In this document: positions 55,313 through 64,000 of the stretch, one piece after another
How the letters are laid out: each line of letters begins with the position of its first letter
Position numbering within the stretch: position 1 is the stretch's first letter
NCBI GenBank assembly: GCA_017302135.1
Contig: JAFLDZ010000006.1
Coordinates: forward strand, 1 to 64,000
Length of the DNA: 64,000 bases
Source of the DNA: Lysobacterales bacterium
GTDB lineage: Bacteria; Pseudomonadota; Gammaproteobacteria; Xanthomonadales; Xanthomonadaceae
Direction: 5' to 3'
The notes under the pieces: generated by a model
The model's database searches: none
What the model saw: the letters and a program-made list of their open reading frames with translations, nothing else
What the model was told of the DNA's origin: nothing
Position numbers and translations under genes: made by a program

Positions 55313-56215
55313 CTATGCGTCCCGGATCGTGCTGCCATTGTGCAGTGCGGCGAAGCCGATCGGCTTGCGCGGGATCAGGCTGGGATCGAATTCACGCACC
55401 GCTCGCGAGAGCGTGCGTTCGACGCCGCCTGGACCGAGCCTGTCCCGGTCTTGCCCCAGGGCCCGCCATGCCAGCCGCAGCGCCGGCAGCGGATCGTCGC
55501 CGTCCACCGGCAGCGCCGCCATCGATTTCGAGAGCTTCGCGCCGTGCGGATCGACGATCAGCGGCAGGTGCATGTAGGCGGGTGTGGGCAGCGCCAGTGC
55601 GCGCTGCAGCAGGATCTGTCGCGGAGTGGAATCGAGCAGGTCGGCGCCGCGGACGACGTGGGTGATGCCCTGTTCCGCATCGTCGACCACGACCGCGAGC
55701 TGGTAGGCCCAGAAACCGTCGGCGCGCAGCAGCACGACATCGCCCACGTCGGCGGCGACGTCCTGGGTGACGCGGCCGTGCAGGGCATCCACGAAAGTCA
55801 CGACGCTGCCGTCCTCCACCCGCAGCCGGACTGCAGCTTCCGTGCGGGACCGGTGGTCGCGGCAGGTGCGGTGAATGCCTTTGGCGGCGGCCAGATCGCT
55901 GCGGCTGCAGTGGCAGGGAAAGGCCCGTCCATTCGCGAGCAGGCGGTCCAGCGCGGCGCGATACCGCGCATGGCGTTCGCTCTGGCGCACGGCCGGCGCG
56001 TCGGAGACCAGCCCGAAGCCGGCCAGCGTGCGCAACTGCGCGTCGGCGGCACCGGGGACTTCGCGCGGCGGGTCCAGGTCTTCGATCCGCACCCACCATT
56101 CGCCATCGGCGCGACGCGCCATCAGCCAACTGCCGAATGCGGCGACCAGCGAACCGAAATGCAGCGGTCCGGTCGGCGACGGCGCGAAGCGGCCGCGATA
56201 GTCCGCTGCGGCCAT
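55313..56215 (-). CDS. gluQ: Glutamyl-Q tRNA(Asp) synthetase GluQ
   Basis: A 300-residue truncated glutamyl-tRNA synthetase paralogue that attaches glutamate to queuosine-34 of tRNA-Asp. The HIGH-equivalent is [20 protein letters not shown] (residues 7-26), the zinc cysteines are in [10 protein letters not shown] and the HRTCRDH stretch, and the KMSKS-equivalent is [11 protein letters not shown] near 233. No anticodon-binding domain is present, as expected. It links to the queuosine genes queE/queC earlier in the window. cysZ ends on its start (ATGA). Confidence 0.94.
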   Translation of the reverse strand: MAAADYRGRFAPSPTGPLHFGSLVAAFGSWLMARRADGEWWVRIEDLDPPREVPGAADAQLRTLAGFGLVSDAPAVRQSERHARYRAALDRLLANGRAFPCHCSRSDLAAAKGIHRTCRDHRSRTEAAVRLRVEDGSVVTFVDALHGRVTQDVAADVGDVVLLRADGFWAYQLAVVVDDAEQGITHVVRGADLLDSTPRQILLQRALALPTPAYMHLPLIVDPHGAKLSKSMAALPVDGDDPLPALRLAWRALGQDRDRLGPGGVERTLSRAVREFDPSLIPRKPIGFAALHNGSTIRDA

Positions 56216-56976
56216 CAGCCGGCGCCTGCGTCCTGTGCCGCGCGCAGTTGCAGGCAATAGGCGGTCATGCCGGCGACGGCGGCGGGGATCACCGCGAAAT
56301 TGACGATGGGTACGAGGCTCAGACCCATCGCGGTCAGGCCGAAGCCGATGAACCCGGCGCGATGACGCCTCATCAGTTCGCGTTGGCGGAGGAAATCCCA
56401 GCCCCAGTTGCCGAGCGGGTTGTCGGCGAATTCCATCGCCAGCAGCCAGCCGCCGAGAACGACCCCCAGCGGCAGCGCCGCCACGCCCGCCACAGGGATC
56501 AGACCGAGAAGAAATACGCCGAGTAGCCGAATCCCGATGTAGCCCAGCCGGCGCAGCGCCTGGCGCGACGAACGCAGCATCGCGGCGGCGACGGTTTCGT
56601 CGGGCGCGCGCGCGGCCTGGCCGGTGAGGTCGCGCTCGACGCGTTCGGACAGCAGTCCGTTGAATGGGGCGAGGATCAGGTTCGCCACCAGGGTGAAGGT
56701 GAAGAACGCGATCGCCAGCAGCAGTACGACCAGGATCGGAAACAACAGCCAGCGCAGCCAGTCGATGTCGGCCGGCAGCCAGCGATCCAGCGCACTGTCC
56801 AGGCCGTAGAACGCGAGCGCCGTCGCTGCGCTGAAGAACAGCACGTTGCCCAGCAGGGGAATGAGCATGAAGCCGCGCACGCCCGGGCGCAGCAACAGAC
56901 GAAAACCGCCCAGCATGTGGCGCGGACCGCTCCATGCGGTCTCCAGACGGGTCCGGAAGCGGATCTCGGCGTTCAT
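56215..56976 (-). CDS. cysZ: CysZ/EI24-type membrane protein
   Basis: A 253-residue inner-membrane protein of the EI24/CysZ family with about four to six hydrophobic segments: [60 protein letters not shown] and [20 protein letters not shown]. CysZ-type proteins import sulfate; members outside cys operons are less certain. The ATG at 56976 is preferred over 57021. Its stop overlaps the gluQ start (ATGA), giving a coupled pair. Confidence 0.85.
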   Translation of the reverse strand: MNAEIRFRTRLETAWSGPRHMLGGFRLLLRPGVRGFMLIPLLGNVLFFSAATALAFYGLDSALDRWLPADIDWLRWLLFPILVVLLLAIAFFTFTLVANLILAPFNGLLSERVERDLTGQAARAPDETVAAAMLRSSRQALRRLGYIGIRLLGVFLLGLIPVAGVAALPLGVVLGGWLLAMEFADNPLGNWGWDFLRQRELMRRHRAGFIGFGLTAMGLSLVPIVNFAVIPAAVAGMTAYCLQLRAAQDAGAG

Positions 56977-57063
56977 GATGGAGACGGGTTTCAGGCTTGA
57001 AATGCGGCGGACGGGCGACATCTTATCGGACGACCCGGCAGTGCCGGCCTACGGAGCCCGATC

Positions 57064-57966
57064 ATGATGCGAATCGTCCTTTTCCTCGCCACCAACCTTG
57101 CCGTGCTGGCGCTGCTCAGCGTGGTCATGGCGGTGTTCGGCATCGATCCGCGCAGCAACGGCGGCCTGCTGGTGATGGCCGCGATGTTCGGCTTCGGCGG
57201 TTCGATCATCTCGCTGCTGATCTCGAAGTGGATCGCGAAGAAAACCACCGGTGCGCATGTCATCGGCGAACCGCGCAACGAGACCGAACGCTGGCTGGTG
57301 CAGACCGTGCGCCGCCAGGCCGAAGCGGCCGGCATCGGCATGCCCGAAGTCGCGATCTACGACGCGCCGGAGATCAATGCCTTCGCCACCGGCGCCAACC
57401 GCAACAACGCGCTCGTGGCGGTGTCGACGGGCCTGCTGCGCGCGATGCAGCGCGACGAAGCCGAAGCGGTGCTCGCGCATGAGGTGAGTCACGTCGCCAA
57501 CGGCGATATGGTGACGATGGCGCTGCTGCAGGGCGTGCTGAACACCTTCGTGATCGTGCTGGCGCGGCTGGTCGGGCGGGTCGTCGACGGCATGCTCGGC
57601 GGCCAGCGCGACGACGGCAGCGTCGGTATCGGTTACTACGCGGTGGTGTTCGTGCTCGACATGGTCTTCGGCGTATTCGCCAGCATCATCGCGATGTGGT
57701 TCTCGCGCTGGCGCGAGTTCCGCGCCGATGCCGGCGGTGCGCAGTTGGCAGGCCGACACAAGATGATCGCGGCGCTGGAGCGCCTGTCCGCGACCTACGG
57801 CACCAGCACGCTGCCGAAGCAGGTGCAGGCGTTCGGTATTTCCGGCGGCGTTGGGCACGGCCTGCGCCGGTTGTTCCTCAGCCATCCGCCGCTGGAAGAG
57901 CGTATCGCGGCGTTGCGCAATGCGGCGCCCGCGACGGTCGATGCGCGTCGGAGCGTGGTTTCCTGA
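57064..57966 (+). CDS. htpX: Membrane protease HtpX
   Basis: A 300-residue M48B metalloprotease of the inner membrane. Two N-terminal membrane helices ([20 protein letters not shown] and the next ~20 residues) precede the zinc motif [14 protein letters not shown] near 138-150; two more helices (~160-210) and the third ligand in [14 protein letters not shown] complete the site. It degrades misfolded membrane proteins with FtsH. The start codon is doubled (ATGATG), 57067 being the alternative. A strong bidirectional terminator follows. Confidence 0.96.
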   Translation: MMRIVLFLATNLAVLALLSVVMAVFGIDPRSNGGLLVMAAMFGFGGSIISLLISKWIAKKTTGAHVIGEPRNETERWLVQTVRRQAEAAGIGMPEVAIYDAPEINAFATGANRNNALVAVSTGLLRAMQRDEAEAVLAHEVSHVANGDMVTMALLQGVLNTFVIVLARLVGRVVDGMLGGQRDDGSVGIGYYAVVFVLDMVFGVFASIIAMWFSRWREFRADAGGAQLAGRHKMIAALERLSATYGTSTLPKQVQAFGISGGVGHGLRRLFLSHPPLEERIAALRNAAPATVDARRSVVS

Positions 57967-58005
57967 AAGCGCGGTTTCCCGAATTCGAACGGCGTCACCT
58001 GAAAT

Positions 58006-58035
58006 CGAAAAGCCCGCCGAAAGGCGGGCTTTTCG
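58006..58035. terminator. Bidirectional terminator after htpX
   Basis: CGAAAAGCCCGCC-GAAA-GGCGGGCTTTTCG: a 13-bp stem with a GAAA tetraloop and A/T runs on both sides, shared by the convergent htpX and FimX-like genes. Confidence 0.9.
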
Positions 58036-58081
58036 TTGGCATCGCGAATAGGGTCGTCGCGAAAAGCTGTCGCGAAAAAGA

Positions 58082-60166
58082 TCACTCGAAGTCGTAATTC
58101 ATGTCCGGTCCGGCGGTGGCCAGGAAGTGGCCTTCGACGTAGTCGACGCCGGCCGAGAACAGGATCGACATGCTGGCCGCGTCCTGCACGAATTCGGCGA
58201 TGGTCAGGATGTCCAGATCGCGGGCCTTCTGCGCGATGTCGCGCACGCGCTGCTGGCTTTCCGGATTCCTCGGAATGTCCTCGATGAAGCTGCGGTCGAT
58301 CTTGAGCAACTGCGGCTGCACGTGGGTGAGCAGTTGGAACGAGTCGAGGCCGGCGCCGAACTGCTCCAGACCCAGACGGCAACCGAACCGGTTCACCGCC
58401 GCAGCGAATTGCTGCACCGCATGCAGATGCGTGAAGACCTTGGCTTCCTGTAGTTGCAGTGCGAGGTATTCGCCGGAAGCGCCGCGCATCGCCAACTGTT
58501 CGCCGATGAAGACAGGCAGCGCGTCGTTGTGCAGCGAGGCCTGCGACACCTTGACCAGCAGCGTCACCGGCTTGCCGCCGTGTTCGCGCTGGCCGATCAG
58601 CTCGATCGCGCGCTCCACCACGTAACGGTCGATCAGTTCCAGCATGCCGTGATCTTCGGCGATCTGCAGGAAATTGCTCGGGGAGATGAGGTCGCCGTCG
58701 TTGCCTTCGAGCCGCAGGAAGGTGTCGTAGACCGGCTGGTTGTCGCCCTGCAGGTTGATGACCGGCTGGAAATGCAGGGTGAAGCGCTTCTGGTCGAGCG
58801 CTTCGCGCAGCCGCTCCACCCAGGCCTGGATGCGCTCGGTCTCGGCGCGGTCCACCGCATTGGGGTCGAACAGTTCGAGACGGTTGCCGCCGATGCCGGC
58901 CGCCGACTGCACGCCCTGACTGGCTTTCGCGAGGGCCTGGCTGACGCTGGCGTTCTTCTCGCTGATCTGCACGCCGCCGATGCTGGCGGTGATCACGCTG
59001 GAGCGTTGGCCGATGGCGAAGACCTCAGCGGCGAAGGTGTTGCAGATGCGCGTCGCGAGCGTCGAGGTGGCGGCGTGGTCGCTGTTGCGCAGCAGCACCG
59101 CGAGACTGTTCTCGGAGAAGCGCGCGGCGATCGCGTGTTCGTCCAGCTCGCTGCGCAGGCGTTCGGCGATCGCGGCCATGATGGTGTCGGCCGAGTCCAG
59201 GCCGATCTCGTGCAGCAGGCGCTGGTAGTGGTCGGGTTCGATCAGCAGCAGACCGTGCTGGGTACCGTTCTGGGCGGCGTCGGCCACCGCGCTTTCCAGC
59301 GCGTGCAGGAAGGTCGGGCGGTTGAGCAGGCCGGTGACCTGGTCGCGCTGGCGCAGCTCCTCGACCTTGCGGGCCAGTTCGGGGTCGGCGGTCTTTTCCT
59401 GGCGGCGGAAGATCACCTGCTGGCAGGCTTCGCCTTCGTACTGGGCCAGGGTGAATTCCATCACCGCCGGGAAGGCGTTGCCTTCGATGTCGCGCGCTTC
59501 CAGCTCGTAGCGCGGCGGCGGCAGCTCGCCCTTGCTCATGCTCTTGAGCAGTTGCTTGAAGTTCTCGACGTACTTCGGACCGACCAGATCGAGCAGCGAC
59601 ATGCCCTCGATATCCTCGAACGACTCGTAGCCGAACATGTCGAGGTAGGCGGCGTTGGCGCGGATGTGCATGCCTTCGTGGACGTAGGCGATGGGCTCGC
59701 GGGAGGATTCGATGAGCGCGTCGCAGCGGCGCTCGGTTTCGCGCACCTGGGCTTCGAGCCGGCGCTGGGCGCGGCGGGCTTCCAGATCGGCCCACTCGCG
59801 GCGCACGGTTGCCAGCAGTTGCGGCGGTTTGTGGCGCAGCGCCAGCGAGCGGACGCTGCCGCCGAGCAGTTCGGAGAAGCTTTCGGTGTCCACGTCCTCG
59901 ATCACCGCGACCAGCGGCGTGTCCTTGCCGCTGGTGGCGACCTGCTGCTGCACCTCGGCGAGCGGAATCGAGCGACAGGGATGCGCGGCCAGAACCAGAT
60001 CGACCTGCTGCGCCATCAGCATCGTGGCGAGTTCGTCTGCGGTGGTGGGGCGCAGTGGGCGCACCGCGATGCCGGCGTTGCGCAGACCGGTGACGATACC
60101 TTCGGCTTCGTCGACGCTGTCATCCACCAGCATCAGACGCAGCGCGGGGTCCTGGCTTCTCGACAT
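58082..60166 (-). CDS. fimX: FimX-like GGDEF/EAL c-di-GMP effector
   Basis: A 694-residue four-domain protein: receiver-like (1-125, LRLMLVDDSVDEAEGI), PAS (about 150-265), GGDEF (about 275-425) and EAL (about 450-694). Both catalytic domains are degenerate: GGDEF reads SENS in ARFSENSLAVLL, and the EAL motif is replaced in YDTFLRLEG, with ELTES read as QLQEA and DDFGTGYSS as LEQFGAGLDS; EGVET reads EFVQD and the final Q is E (YVEGHFL). Loss of the metal ligands matches FimX, which binds c-di-GMP without turnover and controls type IV pilus extension with PilZ. Ortholog status is inferred. A GGAGAG site precedes the ATG. Confidence 0.85.
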   Translation of the reverse strand: MSRSQDPALRLMLVDDSVDEAEGIVTGLRNAGIAVRPLRPTTADELATMLMAQQVDLVLAAHPCRSIPLAEVQQQVATSGKDTPLVAVIEDVDTESFSELLGGSVRSLALRHKPPQLLATVRREWADLEARRAQRRLEAQVRETERRCDALIESSREPIAYVHEGMHIRANAAYLDMFGYESFEDIEGMSLLDLVGPKYVENFKQLLKSMSKGELPPPRYELEARDIEGNAFPAVMEFTLAQYEGEACQQVIFRRQEKTADPELARKVEELRQRDQVTGLLNRPTFLHALESAVADAAQNGTQHGLLLIEPDHYQRLLHEIGLDSADTIMAAIAERLRSELDEHAIAARFSENSLAVLLRNSDHAATSTLATRICNTFAAEVFAIGQRSSVITASIGGVQISEKNASVSQALAKASQGVQSAAGIGGNRLELFDPNAVDRAETERIQAWVERLREALDQKRFTLHFQPVINLQGDNQPVYDTFLRLEGNDGDLISPSNFLQIAEDHGMLELIDRYVVERAIELIGQREHGGKPVTLLVKVSQASLHNDALPVFIGEQLAMRGASGEYLALQLQEAKVFTHLHAVQQFAAAVNRFGCRLGLEQFGAGLDSFQLLTHVQPQLLKIDRSFIEDIPRNPESQQRVRDIAQKARDLDILTIAEFVQDAASMSILFSAGVDYVEGHFLATAGPDMNYDFE

Positions 60167-60190
60167 GCGTGGGCTCTCCGTGGGGAGCAG

Positions 60191-61330
60191 CTATGGTACG
60201 TCGTGAAGGCGCTCGATGCCGCTACGACTTTGCGACAGCGGACCCGTTCCAGACAGGCCCGCTGCGGACAACCGCACCGACAGCGGGCGCTTGCCCGGGT
60301 CGCCGGCCACTTCGCGCACCAGCTTCGGCACCAGATAGCCCGACAGCCGCGCCATCAGCGCCGCGTGCAGCGCCAGTGCGGTGTCGTCGTCGACCTCGAA
60401 ATGCGCCGCACCCGCAACCCGATCCAACTGATGCAGGTAGTAGGGCAACGCGCCGGCAGCGAAGCCGCGCTCCGACAGCGCGGCGAGCGCATCCACGCTG
60501 TCGTTGACGCCGCGCAGCAGCACCGCCTGATTGAGCACCGTGGCGCCCGCTGTCCGCAGCCGCGCCAGTGCGGCGTCGACGGCGGCATCGAATTCGTTGG
60601 CGTGGTTGGCATGGATCACCGCCACCGTCGGCCAGGGCAGGGCGCGCAGCCATGCGCCCAGTTCGGCATCGACCCGCTCCGGCAGCACCACCGGCAGCCG
60701 GGTGTGGATGCGCAGGCGGCGCAGGTGCGGAATGGCCGCCAACTGCGCGGTCAGTTCGGCCAGCTTCGAGGTGCCCAGCGACAGCGGATCGCCGCCGGAG
60801 AGGATGACTTCTTCGATCCCGGCATCCGAACGGATCGCATCGACCGCTTCGCGCCACTGGCCGGCGGCGGCGGTTTCTTCGGCGTAGGGAAAATGGCGGC
60901 GGAAGCAGTAGCGGCAGTGCACCGCGCAGCTGCCGGTGGCGATCAGCAGCGCCCGCCCGCGATATTTGTGGATCACTCCGGTCGCGGCCTTCGCCGCCGC
61001 ATCGCCGACAGCGTCCAGGCCGAAGCCCGGCATCGGCCGCAATTCTTCGTCCAGCGGCAGGATCTGGCGCAGCAGCGGATCGTGGGGGTCGCCATGACGC
61101 ATCCGCGCCACGAACCCGCGCGGCACCCGCAGCGGGAATTGTGCTGCGGCTTCGGCGGACAATCCGGGTACCCGATCCTCCAGCCCGAGCAGGCCCAGCA
61201 GCTCCCGCGGGTCGCGGATCGCACCCCTCCACAGCCGCTTCCAGTCGCCGCCGGGCAGGGCGACGGCAGGGGTGGGCTGCAGGGTGGGGGAGGCTGCGGG
61301 TATCATTGGCGGTTCGGTGAGTGGCGTCAT
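60191..61330 (-). CDS. epmB: EF-P lysine 2,3-aminomutase-like EpmB
   Basis: A 379-residue radical SAM/PLP enzyme that isomerises (S)-alpha-lysine to (R)-beta-lysine for EF-P. The cluster motif is CAVHCRYCFRRHFPY (C-x3-C-x2-C, near 134-148), followed by VILSGGDPLSL and the PLP-binding lysine region near the C-terminus (YLVPKLVREVAGDPGKRPL). It is slightly longer than the E. coli enzyme; an ATG 24 nt inside the frame is an alternative start. It is divergent from efp, its substrate gene; no epmA is in the window. Confidence 0.95.
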   Translation of the reverse strand: MTPLTEPPMIPAASPTLQPTPAVALPGGDWKRLWRGAIRDPRELLGLLGLEDRVPGLSAEAAAQFPLRVPRGFVARMRHGDPHDPLLRQILPLDEELRPMPGFGLDAVGDAAAKAATGVIHKYRGRALLIATGSCAVHCRYCFRRHFPYAEETAAAGQWREAVDAIRSDAGIEEVILSGGDPLSLGTSKLAELTAQLAAIPHLRRLRIHTRLPVVLPERVDAELGAWLRALPWPTVAVIHANHANEFDAAVDAALARLRTAGATVLNQAVLLRGVNDSVDALAALSERGFAAGALPYYLHQLDRVAGAAHFEVDDDTALALHAALMARLSGYLVPKLVREVAGDPGKRPLSVRLSAAGLSGTGPLSQSRSGIERLHDVP

Positions 61331-61449
61331 GCCGGAACGCAGCGGCGTTCCGGGGCCCAGCCTCCCATTCTAGCTGTCCACGGGTGCTGTAGACCCGGGG
61401 CGGACCCGCAGACCGCATCCACGCACATCCACATCAGTCAGGAGCACCC

Positions 61450-62016
61450 ATGGCCAGCCTGGGCATGAACGACGTCAAGAACGGCCAGAAAATCCTGGTC
61501 AACAACGATCCTTGCGTCATCACCGAGACCGAATACGTCAAGCCGGGCAAGGGTCAGGCCTTCACCCGCATCAAGTTCCGCAACATCAAGTCGGGTCGCG
61601 TGGTCGAAATGACCATGAAGGCCACGGATTCGCTGGAAGTGGCCGACGTGGTCGACACCGATATGCAGTTCCTCTACAACGACGGCGAATACTGGCACTT
61701 CATGAATCCGGAAAGCTTCGAGCAGGTCCAGGCCGACAAGGCCGGCATGGGCGGCGCCGAAAAATGGCTGAAGGGCGAGGAACAGTGCGTGGTCACGCTG
61801 TGGAACGGTTCGCCGATCACCGTGCAGCCGCCGAATTTCGTCGAGCTGAAGATCGTCGAGACCGACCCGGGCGTCCGTGGCGACACCTCGGGCGGCGGCG
61901 GCAAGCCGGCGGTGCTGGAAACCGGCGCCGTGGTCCGCGTGCCGCTGTTCGTCAGCCAGGAAGAAATCATCAAGGTCGATACCCGCTCCGGCGAATACTT
62001 CAGCCGCGTGAAGTGA
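61450..62016 (+). CDS. efp: Translation elongation factor P
   Basis: A 188-residue EF-P of standard length. Domain I has [17 protein letters not shown] with lysine 34 at the loop tip, the residue that is beta-lysylated (KPGKGQAF); domains II and III are complete ([40 protein letters not shown]). It rescues ribosomes stalled at polyproline. The ATG follows a CAGGAG site. The divergent neighbour epmB predicts that K34 is lysylated in this organism. A terminator follows. Confidence 0.97.
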   Translation: MASLGMNDVKNGQKILVNNDPCVITETEYVKPGKGQAFTRIKFRNIKSGRVVEMTMKATDSLEVADVVDTDMQFLYNDGEYWHFMNPESFEQVQADKAGMGGAEKWLKGEEQCVVTLWNGSPITVQPPNFVELKIVETDPGVRGDTSGGGGKPAVLETGAVVRVPLFVSQEEIIKVDTRSGEYFSRVK

Positions 62017-62089
62017 TCGATTCGCAGGGGCCCGCGAAGCGCGTCTCGTTGCGAATCGATCGCCCCCGCGAAGGCGGGGAGCATCCACC

Positions 62090-62119
62090 AGAAGCCCGCC
62101 ATCGGCGGGCTTCTGCTTT
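62090..62119 (+). terminator. Terminator after efp
   Basis: AGAAGCCCGCC-ATC-GGCGGGCTTCT followed by GCTTT: an 11-bp stem 74 nt after the efp stop. Confidence 0.85.
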
Positions 62120-62159
62120 GAAGTCGCTCCGTTCGATTCGGGAATGCGACAATGCCGCC

Positions 62160-63518
62160 ATGACCTATCAGCCCGTTTCCGAATCCCTTGCGCCCCAACC
62201 GTGCGACCTGCTGATCGAGGCCCGCTACGTGGTCCCGGTCGAACCGCGCGGCGTCGTGCTCGAACACCATGCGGTCGCGGTGCGCGATGGGGCGATCCTC
62301 GCGCTGCTGCCGATCGAAGAAGCGCGCCGGCTGTTCACCCCTCGTGAAACCGTATCGCGGCCGGACAGCGTCCTGATCCCGGGCCTGATCAACGCCCACT
62401 GCCACAACCCGATGACGCTGATGCGCGGCGTGGCCGACGATCTGCCGCTGAAGCAGTGGCTGCAGGAACACATCTGGCCGATCGAGGGCGCGATCATGGG
62501 CCCCGACTACGTCGCTGATGGCGTCGCCTTCGCGATCGCCGAGATGCTCCGGGGCGGCACCACCTGCTGCAACGAAAACTACTTCTTTCCCGACGTGCAG
62601 GCCGCGACCTACAAACGCTACGGCTTCCGCGCGCGCGTCGGTCTGCCGGTGATCGACTTCCCCACTGCCTGGGCGAAGAGCGACGACGAATATTTCGATC
62701 GCGCCGGCGAAGTCCACGACCAGTGGCGCGACGATGCGCTGATCGCAACGGCCTTTGCGCCGCACGCGCCTTACACCGTGTCCGACGATAATTTCGAGCG
62801 CATCCGCATGCTCGCCGACCAGCTCGATATCCCGGTGCATCTGCACACGCACGAGACTGCGCAGGAAGTGCAGCAGTCGCAGGACAAGCATGGCCAGCGT
62901 CCGCTGGCGCGGCTGGATCGCCTGGGGCTGGTCAACGATCGTCTGATCGCGGTGCACATGACCCAGCTCACCGATGCCGAGATTGCGCTGTGCGCCGCGC
63001 GCGGCGTCAGCGTGGTGCATTGCCCGGAATCGAATCTGAAACTGGCCTCCGGCTTTTGTCCGGTGGCCAGGCTCGAACGCGCGGGCGTCACCGTCGCCAT
63101 CGGCACCGACGGCTGCGCGAGCAACAACGATCTCGACATGTTCGGTGAGCTGCGCACCGCCGCACTGCTCGCGAAGGCGGTGGCCGACGATGCCGCTGCG
63201 TTCGATGCCGCCAGCGCGCTGCACGCGGCCACCCTCGGCAGCGCCAAGGCGATGGGTGTCGATCATCTGGTCGGCTCGATCGAGCCGAAAAAACAGGCCG
63301 ATCTGGCCTGTGTCGATCTGTCGGCGCTGGAAACCCAGCCGCTGCACCACGTGCTGTCGCAGCTGGTCTACGCCACCGGCCGTCATCAGGTCACCGATGT
63401 CTGGGTCGCAGGCAAACCGAAACTGCGCGACCGCATCCTGGTCGACATGGATATCGATGCGCTGATCGCGAACGCCAAGCAATGGCGCGCGCGGATCGGT
63501 TCGGTGAAAGTGGGTTGA
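62160..63518 (+). CDS. mtaD: SAH/MTA deaminase (TRZ/ATZ hydrolase)
   Basis: A 452-residue amidohydrolase. The metal-binding H-x-H is in [19 protein letters not shown] (near 78-96); the other ligands are in [20 protein letters not shown] and [14 protein letters not shown]. The family deaminates S-adenosylhomocysteine or methylthioadenosine to inosyl analogues in methyl-cycle salvage. The ATG is preceded at 6 nt by GACAAT and has no ribosome-binding site. ubiG begins 14 bp after the stop; UbiG releases SAH, so the pairing makes sense. Confidence 0.9.
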   Translation: MTYQPVSESLAPQPCDLLIEARYVVPVEPRGVVLEHHAVAVRDGAILALLPIEEARRLFTPRETVSRPDSVLIPGLINAHCHNPMTLMRGVADDLPLKQWLQEHIWPIEGAIMGPDYVADGVAFAIAEMLRGGTTCCNENYFFPDVQAATYKRYGFRARVGLPVIDFPTAWAKSDDEYFDRAGEVHDQWRDDALIATAFAPHAPYTVSDDNFERIRMLADQLDIPVHLHTHETAQEVQQSQDKHGQRPLARLDRLGLVNDRLIAVHMTQLTDAEIALCAARGVSVVHCPESNLKLASGFCPVARLERAGVTVAIGTDGCASNNDLDMFGELRTAALLAKAVADDAAAFDAASALHAATLGSAKAMGVDHLVGSIEPKKQADLACVDLSALETQPLHHVLSQLVYATGRHQVTDVWVAGKPKLRDRILVDMDIDALIANAKQWRARIGSVKVG

Positions 63519-63532
63519 GAGGCATCGAAACA

Positions 63533-64000
63533 ATGAACACAGCAGAACAGCACGACAATTTCAGCCAGGTCGAACTCGACAAGTTCAATGCATTGGCGAA
63601 TAGATGGTGGGACCCCGAAGGCCCACAGAAACCCCTGCATGTCCTCAATCCCGCACGCCTGAGTTATATCCGCGAACGCACAGCGCTACGCGGCGCGCGT
63701 GTGCTCGATGTGGGCTGCGGTGCCGGGCTGCTCAGCGAGGCGCTGGCGCGCGAGGGCGCGAACGTCACCGCGATCGATCTGGCCCCGGACCTGATCAGGA
63801 TCGCGAAACTGCACCGGCTCGAATCCGGCGTCGAAGTCGATTACCGGCTCACCGCTGTCGAAGCCCTGGCCGATGAACTGCCGGCCAGCTTCGATGCCAT
63901 CGCCTGCATGGAAATGCTCGAACACGTGCCCGATCCGGCGGCGGTGATCGCCGCCTGCGCGACGCTGCTGAAACCGGGTGGCCGCCTGTTCCTGTCCACG
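63533..64000 (+). CDS. ubiG: UbiG O-methyltransferase (3' end beyond window)
   Basis: The first 156 codons of a SAM-dependent methyltransferase that performs both O-methylations in ubiquinone synthesis. [20 protein letters not shown], the [19 protein letters not shown] signature and motif [17 protein letters not shown] (about 62-77) are those of UbiG, followed by [10 protein letters not shown]. The frame runs through the right edge at 64000. It follows mtaD closely, probably in one transcript. Confidence 0.93.
   Translation, partial: MNTAEQHDNFSQVELDKFNALANRWWDPEGPQKPLHVLNPARLSYIRERTALRGARVLDVGCGAGLLSEALAREGANVTAIDLAPDLIRIAKLHRLESGVEVDYRLTAVEALADELPASFDAIACMEMLEHVPDPAAVIAACATLLKPGGRLFLST

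Noticed and set aside
58454..61468. A 1004-codon plus-strand frame opposite the FimX-like and epmB genes
   Set aside because: Antisense shadow of two well-recognised minus-strand genes; composition is Q/G/R/A-rich with no domain.

Overview
The window is a 64 kb chromosomal segment of a high-GC gammaproteobacterium, most likely a member of the Xanthomonadaceae (Lysobacter/Luteimonas/Xanthomonas type). The evidence is the gene order yebC-ruvC-ruvA-kup-ruvB-ybgC-tolQRAB-pal-cpoB-queE-queC, frequent GTG/TTG starts with short or overlapping gene junctions, a FimX-like GGDEF/EAL protein, and REP elements with the GGAGCGGCTTCAGCCGC core and GTAG-type hairpins that are common in xanthomonads. Assignment to a genus is inference.

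Layout. 1-4870 (minus): three genes joined by ATGA overlaps, encoding a kinesin-light-chain-type TPR protein, a radical SAM protein and a cupin/JmjC-like protein that runs off the left edge; this looks like a small peptide or metabolite modification cassette. 5171-18721 (plus): a GNAT enzyme, an alpha/beta hydrolase, the Holliday-junction genes, Kup potassium uptake, the complete Tol-Pal envelope system and two queuosine genes. 18806-19324: tRNA-Lys followed by four tandem 117-bp repeats that each begin with a copy of the tRNA 3' end. 19445-31214: a modular polymorphic-toxin locus, with a 2354-residue Sec-exported SpvB/Rhs protein with a metallopeptidase-like tip, a lipoprotein immunity candidate, an orphan toxin tip with its own lipoprotein, and a 5'-truncated Rhs core carrying a second HExxH tip plus a third lipoprotein. 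The late modules are AT-richer than the rest. 31721-35273: a secreted DUF11-type protein, a PQQ-type sugar dehydrogenase and a DUF533/TerB protein. 35454-42859: a type I restriction-modification locus (hsdM, hsdS, hsdR) with a DUF3800 gene and a duplicated hsdR 5' fragment inserted before hsdR. 42860-43908: a gene-free kilobase of 107-bp tandem repeats and REP doublets.

43909-47313: MaoC-phosphotransacetylase fusion, acetate kinase and a FabI-like reductase, a probable acyl-CoA to acyl-phosphate to ATP route. 47491-64000: mostly core genes, namely tRNA-Ala, RNase D, a formylglycine-generating-enzyme-like lipoprotein, an M48 protease, a beta-propeller lipoprotein, two acetoacetyl-CoA reductases around the PHA regulator phaR, gluQ, cysZ, htpX, the FimX-like protein, epmB facing its substrate gene efp, an S-adenosylhomocysteine/methylthioadenosine deaminase and the start of ubiG.

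The strongest candidates for something new are the Sec-exported Rhs toxin array with only lipoprotein immunity proteins, the tRNA-Lys-linked tandem repeats, the radical SAM/cupin/TPR cassette, and the DUF3800 insertion inside the restriction locus. All homology statements are from reading motifs; no database search was run.
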